From assembly GCA_011391545.1 (NCBI GenBank), contig JAABQI010000285.1, positions 1 through 42,220 of the forward strand: 42,220 bases of DNA, in the 5' to 3' direction. Positions 18,834-30,149 of this stretch are shown piece by piece. Both the position numbers and the translations under genes were made by a program. Positions within the stretch are counted from its first letter, which is position 1. Each line of letters begins with the position of its first letter. This DNA comes from Rhodoferax sp. (GTDB lineage: Bacteria; Pseudomonadota; Gammaproteobacteria; Burkholderiales; Burkholderiaceae_C). A model generated the notes under the pieces. The model ran no database searches, was not told the origin of the DNA, and saw nothing but the letters and a program-made list of their open reading frames with translations.

Positions 18834-20003
18834 CTACTCGCCCCCTTTTGGCGGTTCCTTGTGCAGGGTAAAGTCCAGGTCAAGCGGCTGTGCCGCAGAC
18901 GGTTTTGTGATCCTGGATGCCGTTGAGGGCGGGCGATTGCCTGACTCAGGCGCTGCATTGCCAGGCTGGAATACGGCCGCCGCCAGTTCGTCATCGGTGG
19001 GGTGATCCCACCACGAGGAGTTGGCCGTCACATCCGACTTGCGCTGCCTTTGCCAGAGCCACGCCAGGCCGGCCAGACAGAGCAATACCAGGGCGATCAG
19101 GCCGTAAACCAGCGCCATGGGCAGTTGCTGGCCTTTCGCTTGTTGGAGCTGGCCGCGCAGTTCAAGCAGGGAGCGGTCATTCTTGGCCGCGAGTTCCTGC
19201 ATGGCCTTGAGATCGGCTTGCAGCGCGGCAATCTGCCTGCTTTGCAGCAGGGCGTCCTCGGTTGGCGCAAACAGCATGGTGGTGTCCAGCGTGTCCATCC
19301 GGTCGGAGAGGATTTCCAGGGGGTCGAGTTTGAGCATCGGCTTGGCCGGTTGGGGGATCGCTTTTTGTGCCACGCGCGTGACCTTCGGCTTGACGGCTTT
19401 CTTCTTTGGTGCTTTGGCAGTCTTTTTGGCTTTGGTCTTGGCCTGGGATTTGGCCTTGGCCTTCGGTTTGGCTTTCGGCTTGGAGGCTGATGCCTTGCCG
19501 GCGGACGGGCCCGCAACGGCGCGCTGGGGCGATGCTGCCGCGCCAGTGGCGCCAGCAGCGTTCGACGCGGTGGACCGGGTTGCGGCGGTTGGCAAGGTGC
19601 TCAGCGGTACCACGGGTGCGCTGATGCCGGGCGGCAAGTCGGCCAGCAGGACGTAGCGGCGCATCTGGCTGGCACCACACGTGCTGCGGATCTGGATCGC
19701 CACGACGGGTTCGGTCACAACCTCTGGCAATTGCAGACGCAGGGTTTGGGCTTGAACCGTGATGCGAGGCGCCTTTTGCAGCGCCTCGGCATAGTAAATG
19801 TCGGCGCTTAAGCACCCTGCAGCAATCGCTTCATCCTGATCGGCCCGGAACGCAATGCGCAGGTCCAGCGGCATGCCGATCCATGCGTCGCCTTGCACCT
19901 CGCCGAGGGTGAGCGCCTGCGCCGCCAGAACCGAACCCGTCACCAGCACGGTCAGCGCCCTGGCAAGGCGTCGCAGATGGTTTTTCAAGGCAGCTATGCT
20001 CAT
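18834..20003 (-). CDS. FimV-like membrane protein with Lys/Ala-rich linker
   Basis: QALTLGEVQGDAWIGMPLDLRIAF N-terminal FimV-like domain, KPKAKPKAKAKSQAKTKAKK linker, one TM helix. Confidence 0.65.
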   Translation of the reverse strand: MSIAALKNHLRRLARALTVLVTGSVLAAQALTLGEVQGDAWIGMPLDLRIAFRADQDEAIAAGCLSADIYYAEALQKAPRITVQAQTLRLQLPEVVTEPVVAIQIRSTCGASQMRRYVLLADLPPGISAPVVPLSTLPTAATRSTASNAAGATGAAASPQRAVAGPSAGKASASKPKAKPKAKAKSQAKTKAKKTAKAPKKKAVKPKVTRVAQKAIPQPAKPMLKLDPLEILSDRMDTLDTTMLFAPTEDALLQSRQIAALQADLKAMQELAAKNDRSLLELRGQLQQAKGQQLPMALVYGLIALVLLCLAGLAWLWQRQRKSDVTANSSWWDHPTDDELAAAVFQPGNAAPESGNRPPSTASRITKPSAAQPLDLDFTLHKEPPKGGE

Positions 20004-20217
20004 GTTTGTTGTGGGCCTGGCCCTGTCAAATTTTTCAGTGGGACGCAGCGCCGACATTGCGTCCGTCATAATTCAAACCTGCAATTTCCGACAGCATAAC
20101 CGGAGTTGGGCGCCACGGCTCGCCGTGTGATGCGCAAAGCGTCGGTTCCTGCAACTGGAAATGGCGCTTTGGGCATGTCGCAGGTCCTGCCCCTCACTTT
20201 TAACAGGCTCGGATTTT

Positions 20218-21030
20218 ATGTGCCAACTTCTGGGGATGAACAGCCACTTGCCGGCCAGCCTGACGCTGAGCTTTACCGGATTTTCGCAACGCGGCGGCTG
20301 CACCGATCACCATGGGGATGGCTGGGGCATCGCTTTCTTTGAGAGCGATTGCGCCACCACTGGCAAGGGCATCCGCCATTTTGTTGATAAATCGAGCGCT
20401 GCAACCTCGCCCATTGCGCACATGCTCAAAAGTTACCCCATCAAGAGCCACAACGTGATCGCGCATGTTCGCAAGGCCACCGTGGGGCAGGTGGCGCTGG
20501 AAAACTGCCACCCGTTCGTGCGTGAACTGTGGGGCCGCAACTGGGTTTTTGCACACAACGGCGACCTGAAAAACTACGCACCCAGGCTGCACGGCGGTTT
20601 TCACCCGGTGGGCACGACCGACAGCGAACTGGCCTTTTGCTGGCTCATGCAGGAACTCGCTAAATCACACGCCGATGTGCCCTCGGTGGCCGAATTGAGT
20701 TGCACCCTGCGCGAACTGGTGCCGCACATTGCCCGGCATGGCACCTTCAACTTTTTGCTCAGCAACGGCCAGGCCTTGTGGGCGCACGCCACCACCAGGC
20801 TGCATTACGTGCTGCGCGCGCATCCGTTTCACGAGGTGCACCTGAAGGACCAGGATGTCTGCGTCAACTTGGCCGAACTCAACAGCGCGCAAGACCGTCA
20901 GGTGATCGTGGTGACCGAGCCGCTGACCACCGATGAAGCTTGGGTCGCCATGCGGGCCGGTGAACTCCATGTGTTCGTTGGCGGCATGCTGGCGGAGTGC
21001 AGCACGACGGGTAGGGCGCTGGCTGCCTGA
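20218..21030 (+). CDS. Class II glutamine amidotransferase (YafJ-like)
   Basis: MCQLLGMN with Cys2 nucleophile, DGWGIAFFE, NVIAHVRKATVG, NWVFAHNGDL. Confidence 0.9.
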   Translation: MCQLLGMNSHLPASLTLSFTGFSQRGGCTDHHGDGWGIAFFESDCATTGKGIRHFVDKSSAATSPIAHMLKSYPIKSHNVIAHVRKATVGQVALENCHPFVRELWGRNWVFAHNGDLKNYAPRLHGGFHPVGTTDSELAFCWLMQELAKSHADVPSVAELSCTLRELVPHIARHGTFNFLLSNGQALWAHATTRLHYVLRAHPFHEVHLKDQDVCVNLAELNSAQDRQVIVVTEPLTTDEAWVAMRAGELHVFVGGMLAECSTTGRALAA

Positions 21031-21096
21031 CTGGCCCTGAATCAGCCGCTGCGCCAACATGGCGGCCACCGCGCCGGCCTCTGAGACAATGCCGCT

Positions 21097-22062
21097 GTGC
21101 TGCAAATCTTTGTCATTACCTTTCCCTTTTTCGCGCTGGTGCTGTGCGGCTATCTGGCTGCGCGCAGGCGCATGCTGCCGCTCGAAGCCATCCCCGGGCT
21201 GAACGGTTTCGTGCTGTTTTTCGCCCTGCCGTGCATGCTGTACCGCTTTGGCGCCAGCACGCCGATCGGGCAACTGCTCGACGTGGGTGTTTTCACCACC
21301 TGGCTGTTGTGCGCGCTGATCACGGTCGGCTTCACCGTGGCGGTCAGCCTGAATGCGCGCATCGGCTGGAACGACGCCGCATTCGGCGCGCTGGTGGCGG
21401 CATTTCCCAATTCGGGCTTCATGGGCGTGCCGCTGCTGGTGGCCATCATGGGCGCGGCATCGGCCGGGCCGGTGATCCTGACCATGGTGATCGACATGAT
21501 CGTGACCACCTCGCTGTGCATCGCGCTGTCGCGCCTGGATGGCGCTGACGAGCACGGTGCCGCCAAGGCCTTCAAAAAAGCCCTGACGGGGGTGCTGGCC
21601 AACCCCATGCCGTGGGCCATTTTGCTGGGTGCGCTGGTGTCAGTGCTTGGCTGGCAGCCACCCAAACCCGTGGCGCAAACGATTGGCCTGCTGGCCGATG
21701 CGGCCTCGCCGGTGGCGCTGTTCACCATTGGCGCGGTGCTGGCGCGCGCGCAAATGCTCTCCAAGGCGGGTCATGCTGCAGCGCCCGTGCTGCGTGACTA
21801 TTTGCCGGTGGCGCTGTTCAAACTGTTTTTGCATCCGCTGCTGGTGCTGCTGGTGGGCGCCGGGCTGATCAGTCTGGGGTTGCCGCTGTCGCGCTTTGCC
21901 CTTAGCGTGATGGTGCTCACGGCGGCCTTGCCGAGCGCCAGCAATGTGTCGCTGCTGGCCGAGCGCTTTGGCGCCGACAACGGGCGCATTGCGCGCATCA
22001 TTCTGGTCTCTACGGCGGCCGCGTTCGTGACATTTTCACTCGCCGTTTCACTGATGGTCTAG
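21097..22062 (+). CDS. AEC family transporter
   Basis: Ten-TM pattern with FVLFFALPCMLYRFG, AAFPNSGFMGVPLL, LPSASNVSLLAERFG. Confidence 0.88.
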   Translation: MLQIFVITFPFFALVLCGYLAARRRMLPLEAIPGLNGFVLFFALPCMLYRFGASTPIGQLLDVGVFTTWLLCALITVGFTVAVSLNARIGWNDAAFGALVAAFPNSGFMGVPLLVAIMGAASAGPVILTMVIDMIVTTSLCIALSRLDGADEHGAAKAFKKALTGVLANPMPWAILLGALVSVLGWQPPKPVAQTIGLLADAASPVALFTIGAVLARAQMLSKAGHAAAPVLRDYLPVALFKLFLHPLLVLLVGAGLISLGLPLSRFALSVMVLTAALPSASNVSLLAERFGADNGRIARIILVSTAAAFVTFSLAVSLMV

Positions 22063-22102
22063 ACCGTTCGCGAAGACTGTTTTGGCCAGGCATCTTTGCA
22101 TT

Positions 22103-22116
22103 TTGATTTAGATCAA
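22103..22116. promoter_or_regulatory. FNR/ANR-type binding site
   Basis: TTGAT-TTAG-ATCAA, exact match to the consensus TTGAT-N4-ATCAA. Confidence 0.85.
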
Positions 22117-22137
22117 CACCGGGTTTCCCCGGGGGTG

Positions 22138-22143
22138 TGTAAT
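22138..22143 (+). promoter_or_regulatory. Possible -10 element (TGTAAT) of an FNR-dependent promoter
   Basis: Centre of the FNR box (22109.5) is about 41 bp upstream of the TSS predicted from this -10. Confidence 0.45.
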
Positions 22144-22187
22144 CGGCACAGGAAATTTTTTACACCCCCGTTATTTGAAAGATCGCA

Positions 22188-22985
22188 ATGTCCGCCTGGT
22201 TTTCTTACGTCGTTTTCACCGTGGTGGTGGTGCTTGCCAGCACCGCGCTGTTCTTCTTCACGCTGACACGTGGCGCGCTGCTGATGCGCGGTGCCACGGG
22301 GCAACTGACGCACGATGCAGCCCACGTGTACCCCATTTATTCCAACATGCGCCTGATTCGGCTGGTGGACTGGCAGCCGATCATCTCGGCGATCTTGCTG
22401 TTTCAGTACAGCCGTCTGGTGTCCATCATCACGCATGGTTTGCAGCATGCCGACTTGCAGGGAAAACAGGTGTTGATCACCTCGTGCGCCTTTGGCAATG
22501 TGATTCCCCGGGTGGTCGAGGCATCGATCAAGTCGGGTGCCAGCAAGGTGCTGATTGCCGACATCATCCAGAACGAACTGGACCATGCCCAATCCAAGCT
22601 GGATGACTACGCGGGGCAAATTGTCTATACCCAGGACAACGCCGTTGCCATGCAGCAGCCTGATGCCTCGGTGCAGGCCAACGTGATGTTCTTCCTGCTG
22701 CATGAGTTGCCGCACCATCTGAAAGTCGAGGCCTTGAAAGAAGCCATGCGGGTGCTGGCCCCGGGCGGCAAGCTCTATCTGGGCGAGTTTCACCGTCCCC
22801 GCCCGTGGCTGTTGCGCGCCCTGAGCTGGACCTATTTCAAGGTCTTCGAACCCTATGGCCTGGCGCTGTGGAACACCCACGACCCGGTGCTGCAACTGCA
22901 AGCCATGCCCGGCGTGAGTTGCGAGCGCCATACCGCTTTCTTCGGCAATTTCCAGGTGATCGTGGCAACCAAAGCCGCCGCCTGA
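22188..22985 (+). CDS. Class I SAM methyltransferase-like protein, putative rhodoquinone biosynthesis protein RquA
   Basis: N-terminal TM, atypical motif I (VLITSCAFGNVIPRVVEA), VMFFLLHELPHHLKVEALKEAMRVLAPGGKLYLGEFHRPRP and FEPYGLALW, which I recognise as RquA-like. Confidence 0.65.
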   Translation: MSAWFSYVVFTVVVVLASTALFFFTLTRGALLMRGATGQLTHDAAHVYPIYSNMRLIRLVDWQPIISAILLFQYSRLVSIITHGLQHADLQGKQVLITSCAFGNVIPRVVEASIKSGASKVLIADIIQNELDHAQSKLDDYAGQIVYTQDNAVAMQQPDASVQANVMFFLLHELPHHLKVEALKEAMRVLAPGGKLYLGEFHRPRPWLLRALSWTYFKVFEPYGLALWNTHDPVLQLQAMPGVSCERHTAFFGNFQVIVATKAAA

Positions 22986-23009
22986 GCCAAGCCATTTGCC
23001 AATGTCCGC

Positions 23010-25187
<2,178 letters not shown>

Positions 25188-25252
25188 GTGAACTTGCGGA
25201 TATGGCTTTAAGTGCTTGATTTTGAGGGCATTTGTCAGTCATCCAAGTTATC

Positions 25253-25273
25253 TGTGGATAACTTTGTTGATAA
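25253..25273 (-). promoter_or_regulatory. Two closely spaced DnaA-box-like 9-mers upstream of priA
   Basis: TGTGGATAA (25253-25261, exact TTATCCACA on minus) and TGTTGATAA (25265-25273, one mismatch). Confidence 0.5.
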
Positions 25274-25512
25274 CAGGTCGCCAATGCCTGCGAGCCCTTG
25301 AAAATCAAGGCTCCGCTTAGGCTGCACAGAAAAAAGGCAAATTAAATAACGCTTATGAATCAATGGCTTGCAATCGCTATGGGTTTTGTAGCGAGGGGTT
25401 GGGAGACATCTCGCGTTGCTGCATTGCATCACCAAATTTGTGCATAAGTGACAAATAAATTTGCGTTCAAGGCTTCAAAAAAGGTCAAAAAAGTGCTAGC
25501 AGTGCGGCTACA

Positions 25513-25532
25513 GGACGCGCGGTGGCGCGTCC
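25513..25532 (-). terminator. Possible hemE-distal hairpin
   Basis: GGACGCGC-GGTG-GCGCGTCC, 8-bp perfect stem just beyond the hemE stop; no immediate T-tract. Confidence 0.4.
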
Positions 25533-25542
25533 GCGTCGGTGA

Positions 25543-26658
25543 TCAGCAGGCGCCACGCATCTGGCGTGAATGGCTGTGCACGGCCTGCACCAGCGCTGCC
25601 ACATGCTCGGGCGGGGTGTGCTGGCTGATGCCATGGCCCAAATTGAAGATGTGGGTCGGGCCGGCACCCGTGCCGCTGTGCGGGGTGCCAAAGGCGTTCA
25701 GCACCTTCACCACTTCGGCTTCAATTTGCGCCGGCGAGGCGAACAGCACATTGGGGTCCAGATTGCCTTGCAGGGCCTTGCTGCCACCAGCGGTGGCCCG
25801 GGCCTTGGTCAGATTCACCGTCCAGTCCAGTCCCAGCACGTTGCAATCGAGTTGTTCCATCTCGTCGAGCCACAGCCCCCCGCCTTTGGTGAACACAATG
25901 CTGGGAATACGGGCGCCGTTGTATTCCTTGTGCAGTTGCGCCAGCACGCGGCGGGTGTAGGCCAGGCTGAATTCCTGGAACGCGCCATCGGCCAGCACAC
26001 CGCCCCAACTGTCAAAAATCATCACGGCCTGGGCACCGGCTTCAATCTGGGTGTTGAGGTAGAGCGCCACCGCGTCGGCGTTGATCTGCAGCATTTTGTG
26101 CATCAGGTCGGGGCGGCTGTAGAGCATGGTTTTGACCAGACGGTAGTCGTCCGAGCCGGCACCTTCTACCATGTAGCAGGCCAGCGTCCAGGGGCTGCCG
26201 CTGAAGCCGATCAGCGGCACTTTGCCGTCGAGCGCCTTGCGGATCGAGGTGACGGCGTCAAACACATAGCGCAGCTTGGCCATGTCAGGCACCTCAAGCT
26301 TGGCCACTGCCGCCTCGTCGCGCACAGGCGAGGCAAACCTGGGGCCCTCGCCCAGGGCAAAGGACAGCCCCAGGCCCATGGCGTCGGGCACGGTCAGGAT
26401 GTCGCTGAACAAGATGGCGGCATCGATCGGGAAACGCTCCAGCGGCTGCAACGTGACTTCGGTGGCGTAGTCGGTGTTGGTGGCCAAGCCCATGAAGCTG
26501 CCAGCCTTGGCTCGGGTGGCGCGGTATTCGGGCAAAAAGCGCCCGGCCTGACGCATCATCCAGATCGGCGTGTAGTCGGTGGCCTGGCGCAAACAGGCGC
26601 GCAGGAAAGTGTCGTTCTTCAGGGGGGCGTAAGGGTTGGTGGTCGTTGAATTCATCAT
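25543..26658 (-). CDS. hemE: Uroporphyrinogen decarboxylase
   Basis: [61 protein letters not shown]. Confidence 0.97.
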   Translation of the reverse strand: MMNSTTTNPYAPLKNDTFLRACLRQATDYTPIWMMRQAGRFLPEYRATRAKAGSFMGLATNTDYATEVTLQPLERFPIDAAILFSDILTVPDAMGLGLSFALGEGPRFASPVRDEAAVAKLEVPDMAKLRYVFDAVTSIRKALDGKVPLIGFSGSPWTLACYMVEGAGSDDYRLVKTMLYSRPDLMHKMLQINADAVALYLNTQIEAGAQAVMIFDSWGGVLADGAFQEFSLAYTRRVLAQLHKEYNGARIPSIVFTKGGGLWLDEMEQLDCNVLGLDWTVNLTKARATAGGSKALQGNLDPNVLFASPAQIEAEVVKVLNAFGTPHSGTGAGPTHIFNLGHGISQHTPPEHVAALVQAVHSHSRQMRGAC

Positions 26659-26901
26659 CTAATTGTCGCATCCCCCAACGTTAGAGAGGCGCCAGCGCGG
26701 CAAACCCTGGCCTCAAGGCGGAACGCGCTGATGCTGCAGGGGCCTTGGAAAGGTGGATGGCACCGTCGTCAAAGCGGCCGTCGCGGGCGCCGGCCTGGCA
26801 ACAGCGCCAGGTGGAACAGCGCGTGGCAACGGTCACCTTCGTCACGCCACAGGGGTGTGTCGGGTGATTTCTCGGGATCAAGCACCTGATCGTGCTGCAG
26901 G

Positions 26902-29064
26902 CTAGAGCGTCGCCAGCGCGTCGCGCACCTCGCCCACCGACAGGATTTCCGACAGCACCACGGGCGCGCGGCCCGTCTGGTAAAGCACATACACCGGCAC
27001 CCCGTTGCGCCCCAGCTGCGCCAGCGCGGCGGTAATGGTTGGGTCGCGGCGCGTCCAGTCGGCGCGCAGCAGCGTGACTTTGCGGGCGGTGAAGTCGGCC
27101 AGGACCTCATCGTTGGCGAGCGTGGTTTTCTTGTTGTACTGGCAGGTCACGCACCAGGCCGCGGTGAAATCCACAAACACCGGCGCGCCCGAGGCCAGCA
27201 CCTGCTCCACCTTGCCAGGCGCCCAGGGCTGCCACAGCGCCGTGCTGGCCGTGGTGCCAGAATTGTCCAAAGGTTGCGTGACATTGTGGCCAATGGAACC
27301 CAGCAAAAACGCCAGCGCCGCGCCCGATAGCGTCGCCATCACCACGCGGCTTCGGCCCCGCAAGCCCAGCGCCCAGATCACCAGCGCCAGGCTCAGCAGC
27401 AGCGCGAGCAGGGCGGCAGCGCCGTCGATGCCGCTTTGCTGGCCCAGCACCCAGACCAGCCAGACCACGGTGGCAAACATGGGGAACGCCATGGCGTGGC
27501 GGAAGGTGTTCATCCAGGCCCCCGGGCGCGGCAACTGGCGCGCCAGTGCCGGCGACCAGCTGGCCGCCAGATAGGGCAGCGCCATGCCGATCCCCAGCGT
27601 GGCAAAAATCGCCAGCGACTGCTCGGCGGGCAGCGCCAGCGCCAAGCCCAGTGAGGCGCCCATGAAAGGCGCGGTGCAGGGCGAGGCGATCACCACCGCC
27701 AGAATGCCCGACAAAAAGGCATCCACCGACGGGTTTTTGGCTTCCAGCGCGGCCACGCTGCTGGGCACAAACTGGCCAAATTCAAACAAGCCCGCCAGAT
27801 TGAGCCCGATCACGGTGAACAGCACCGCCAGCGCCGCCACCACGGCGGGCGACTGCAGTTGAAATCCCCAGCCCAGTTGCTCGCCAGCGCCGCGCAGCGC
27901 CAGCATCAGCGCGCCCAGGGCGACAAACGACAGCACCACGCCGGCGCTGTAGGCCAGCCCGCCGACGCGCTGGCGGCGCTGGTTGGCGCCATGACGGGCA
28001 AAGCCCACCACCTTGATCGCCAGCACCGGAAACACGCAGGGCATCAGGTTCAGAATCATGCCGCCCAGCAAGGCCCCCAGCAGCGCGACCCAGAGTGAAG
28101 TGGGCAGGCTCAAAGGGGCATTTGCGGACGGGCCGAGCCCTGTCGGGTTCAGCGCCGCGTTGGCTGCACCCGCCACCGCCGTGGGCGCATCAGCGGGCCA
28201 TTCGCCGCTGACCCTGGCCTGGGTGACAAAGCCCAGGCGCTGCTGGCCCACTTGCCCGGCCAGCACCAGCGGCATCACCTCCGGGCTGCTGGCGCGGTGC
28301 TGCGCCATGGGCACAGCCGCCGTCCATATGGCGCCCTGCCAGCTTTGCGTCCATTGGCCCGCGGTCTCGATGATTTCAGGCGTTTCCGGGAAAAAGTCGA
28401 GGGTTTTGCCCTGCAGGCTGGCGGGCAGGCCGGCCACGGACACGTTCAAGGTGTGACCCTGAAGGGTGATGCTGCTGGCATCCTCAAGTGCCACCGGCTG
28501 GGCCTTGAAGGCGGCATCAAAGGTCGCTCCGTTGCTGGCGGTGGAGCCCTTGATCGGGAGGCGCAGCACAAAGGTGCCGTCTTGCGGCACGCATTCGAGC
28601 TTGCACACCAGCCAGCTGGCCTGCAGTTTGACTTCAAGTTCGGAATTTAAAACAGAGGGTTTGAAATCCGGCGTGATGGTCAGCGGCACCGGCAACAGCA
28701 CGCTGCCGTCATAACCGTAGTTGGCCAGATTGCCAATCGGAATCTTGACCGGCAGCGGCCAGGCAATGTCGCCGGCCAACACGCCCGCAGGCAACGTCCA
28801 GCTGAGCGTGGTGGCCAGGCCGGAGTCGCCCGAGTTCTTCCAGTAGGTGTGCCATTCGGGCTGGTGCTTGAGTTGCAGGCCGACCCAGACCGTCTTGCCG
28901 GGCTCGATGCCATCGGGCGCGTGGGCCATCAGCTCGGCTTGCACCTGCTCGGTGGTGACCGTGTTTTTGACGGTCTCCTGCGCCCTGGCGCCAGTGGCCA
29001 GCGCACAAAAAGCAATAAAGAACAAGGCCGCGAAAGACGGCAGCAGGCGTTTCAGGTGGGGCAT
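26902..29064 (-). CDS. DsbD/ScsB-like thiol:disulfide interchange protein
   Basis: N-terminal domain PGKTVWVGLQLKHQPEWHTYWKNSGDSG, central TM domain LMPCVFPVLAIKVVGF, C-terminal thioredoxin domain VDFTAAWCVTCQYNKK. Confidence 0.9.
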   Translation of the reverse strand: MPHLKRLLPSFAALFFIAFCALATGARAQETVKNTVTTEQVQAELMAHAPDGIEPGKTVWVGLQLKHQPEWHTYWKNSGDSGLATTLSWTLPAGVLAGDIAWPLPVKIPIGNLANYGYDGSVLLPVPLTITPDFKPSVLNSELEVKLQASWLVCKLECVPQDGTFVLRLPIKGSTASNGATFDAAFKAQPVALEDASSITLQGHTLNVSVAGLPASLQGKTLDFFPETPEIIETAGQWTQSWQGAIWTAAVPMAQHRASSPEVMPLVLAGQVGQQRLGFVTQARVSGEWPADAPTAVAGAANAALNPTGLGPSANAPLSLPTSLWVALLGALLGGMILNLMPCVFPVLAIKVVGFARHGANQRRQRVGGLAYSAGVVLSFVALGALMLALRGAGEQLGWGFQLQSPAVVAALAVLFTVIGLNLAGLFEFGQFVPSSVAALEAKNPSVDAFLSGILAVVIASPCTAPFMGASLGLALALPAEQSLAIFATLGIGMALPYLAASWSPALARQLPRPGAWMNTFRHAMAFPMFATVVWLVWVLGQQSGIDGAAALLALLLSLALVIWALGLRGRSRVVMATLSGAALAFLLGSIGHNVTQPLDNSGTTASTALWQPWAPGKVEQVLASGAPVFVDFTAAWCVTCQYNKKTTLANDEVLADFTARKVTLLRADWTRRDPTITAALAQLGRNGVPVYVLYQTGRAPVVLSEILSVGEVRDALATL

Positions 29065-29118
29065 GGCGTGGTAGGAGGCGTGGCAGGTCGTGAAGTTCCG
29101 CAGGTTGGCTGCGCCGCC

Positions 29119-29478
29119 TCAATCCTGTGAGTCGTTGGCCGGGAACAGGGAAGACTGTTCAGCCGGTTTGGCAAAGACCGGTGGCAGTTTGGTCGGCGCC
29201 CTGATGCGCAATTGCTTGTTGACATTCATGCGGCCGAACACCACCTCGATGTCGGCCCCCGTCACGCCAAAAAGCGGCGCCAGAAAACGCACCATGTGGT
29301 CGGTCGCACGTCCTGCCACGGGCGCGGCGCAGACGCTGACCTTGAGCTGTTTGCCGTAGGGCTTGCCGATGGCATCCTTGCCGGCGCTGGGTTTGCCCAG
29401 AATATTGACCACCAGCACATCGCCATCCCAGGCGAAGAAGGAGTCACCAGTGAGGTTGCGGGCGCGTTTTTGAGGCAT
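29119..29478 (-). CDS. DUF167 (YggU-like) family protein
   Basis: LVVNILGKPSAGKDAIGKPYGKQLKVSVCAAPVAGRATDHMVRFLAPLFGV. Confidence 0.8.
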   Translation of the reverse strand: MPQKRARNLTGDSFFAWDGDVLVVNILGKPSAGKDAIGKPYGKQLKVSVCAAPVAGRATDHMVRFLAPLFGVTGADIEVVFGRMNVNKQLRIRAPTKLPPVFAKPAEQSSLFPANDSQD

Positions 29479-29519
29479 GGGGGTGATGATACTTGCCTGC
29501 TTCAGGCAGCCCGCACGCG

Positions 29520-30098
29520 CTACCAGGTGCGAACGCGCCCGGTGTCGATGTGGACAAACTGGTCGCGCGGGTAATAGCCCACGCCGCCCGCCTTGAGCGA
29601 CAGGGCCGCATCACGCAACTCGGCCAGCGGCACGCCGGGCAGGCGCACGTCGATGGCCTTGCCGTCCATGTGCAGGCTGTGCTTGGCCACGCCGCCGCCT
29701 CGCGTGCTGCGCAACCGGGCGTTGGTGATCGGACCGCGGTAGCCCGAAATGATTTGATACGACAGCGGCACCCTGCTGCCCAGCACCTGGCGCACGTTGT
29801 GCAGCAGATCGAACAACTGCGGGTCGATCTGGCCGACCTCCCCCGAGTAATGGTCACGCAGGAAGTGGTTCAGCGAGCCCAGCGCCTTCGGCAGGTACTG
29901 CTCGCCCGAGGCATACACCAGGTCGATGCGTTCGCGTGTGTGGGTGTGGTCGAGCATCAGGCTGCGCGCGCTGGGGACGGAAGCCCGCGCGTGCTTGCCA
30001 GCCATTCCCAGCGCGCCGCCGAGCAGCATCACCTGGGCGGAGCGGTGCAGAAAGGAGCGGCGCGAGGGCTGCAGAGAGGTCAGGTGCGAACGTGTCAT
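29520..30098 (-). CDS. DUF882 (YcbK-like) protein with Tat-type signal
   Basis: PSRRSFLHRS twin-arginine motif; YQIISGYRGPITNARLRSTRGGGVAKHSLHMDGKAIDVRLPG. Confidence 0.88.
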   Translation of the reverse strand: MTRSHLTSLQPSRRSFLHRSAQVMLLGGALGMAGKHARASVPSARSLMLDHTHTRERIDLVYASGEQYLPKALGSLNHFLRDHYSGEVGQIDPQLFDLLHNVRQVLGSRVPLSYQIISGYRGPITNARLRSTRGGGVAKHSLHMDGKAIDVRLPGVPLAELRDAALSLKAGGVGYYPRDQFVHIDTGRVRTW

Positions 30099-30149
30099 GG
30101 CGTCATATTTTACGTAACTCGGCAATTGGACAAAGCTCATGGGGTCAAC

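Noticed and set aside
26659-26901. Possible gene remnant between dsbD-like and hemE (minus-strand ORFs 66 aa and others)
   Set aside because: Translations give no recognisable domain in any frame; could be decayed coding sequence, but I cannot support a pseudogene call without a search.
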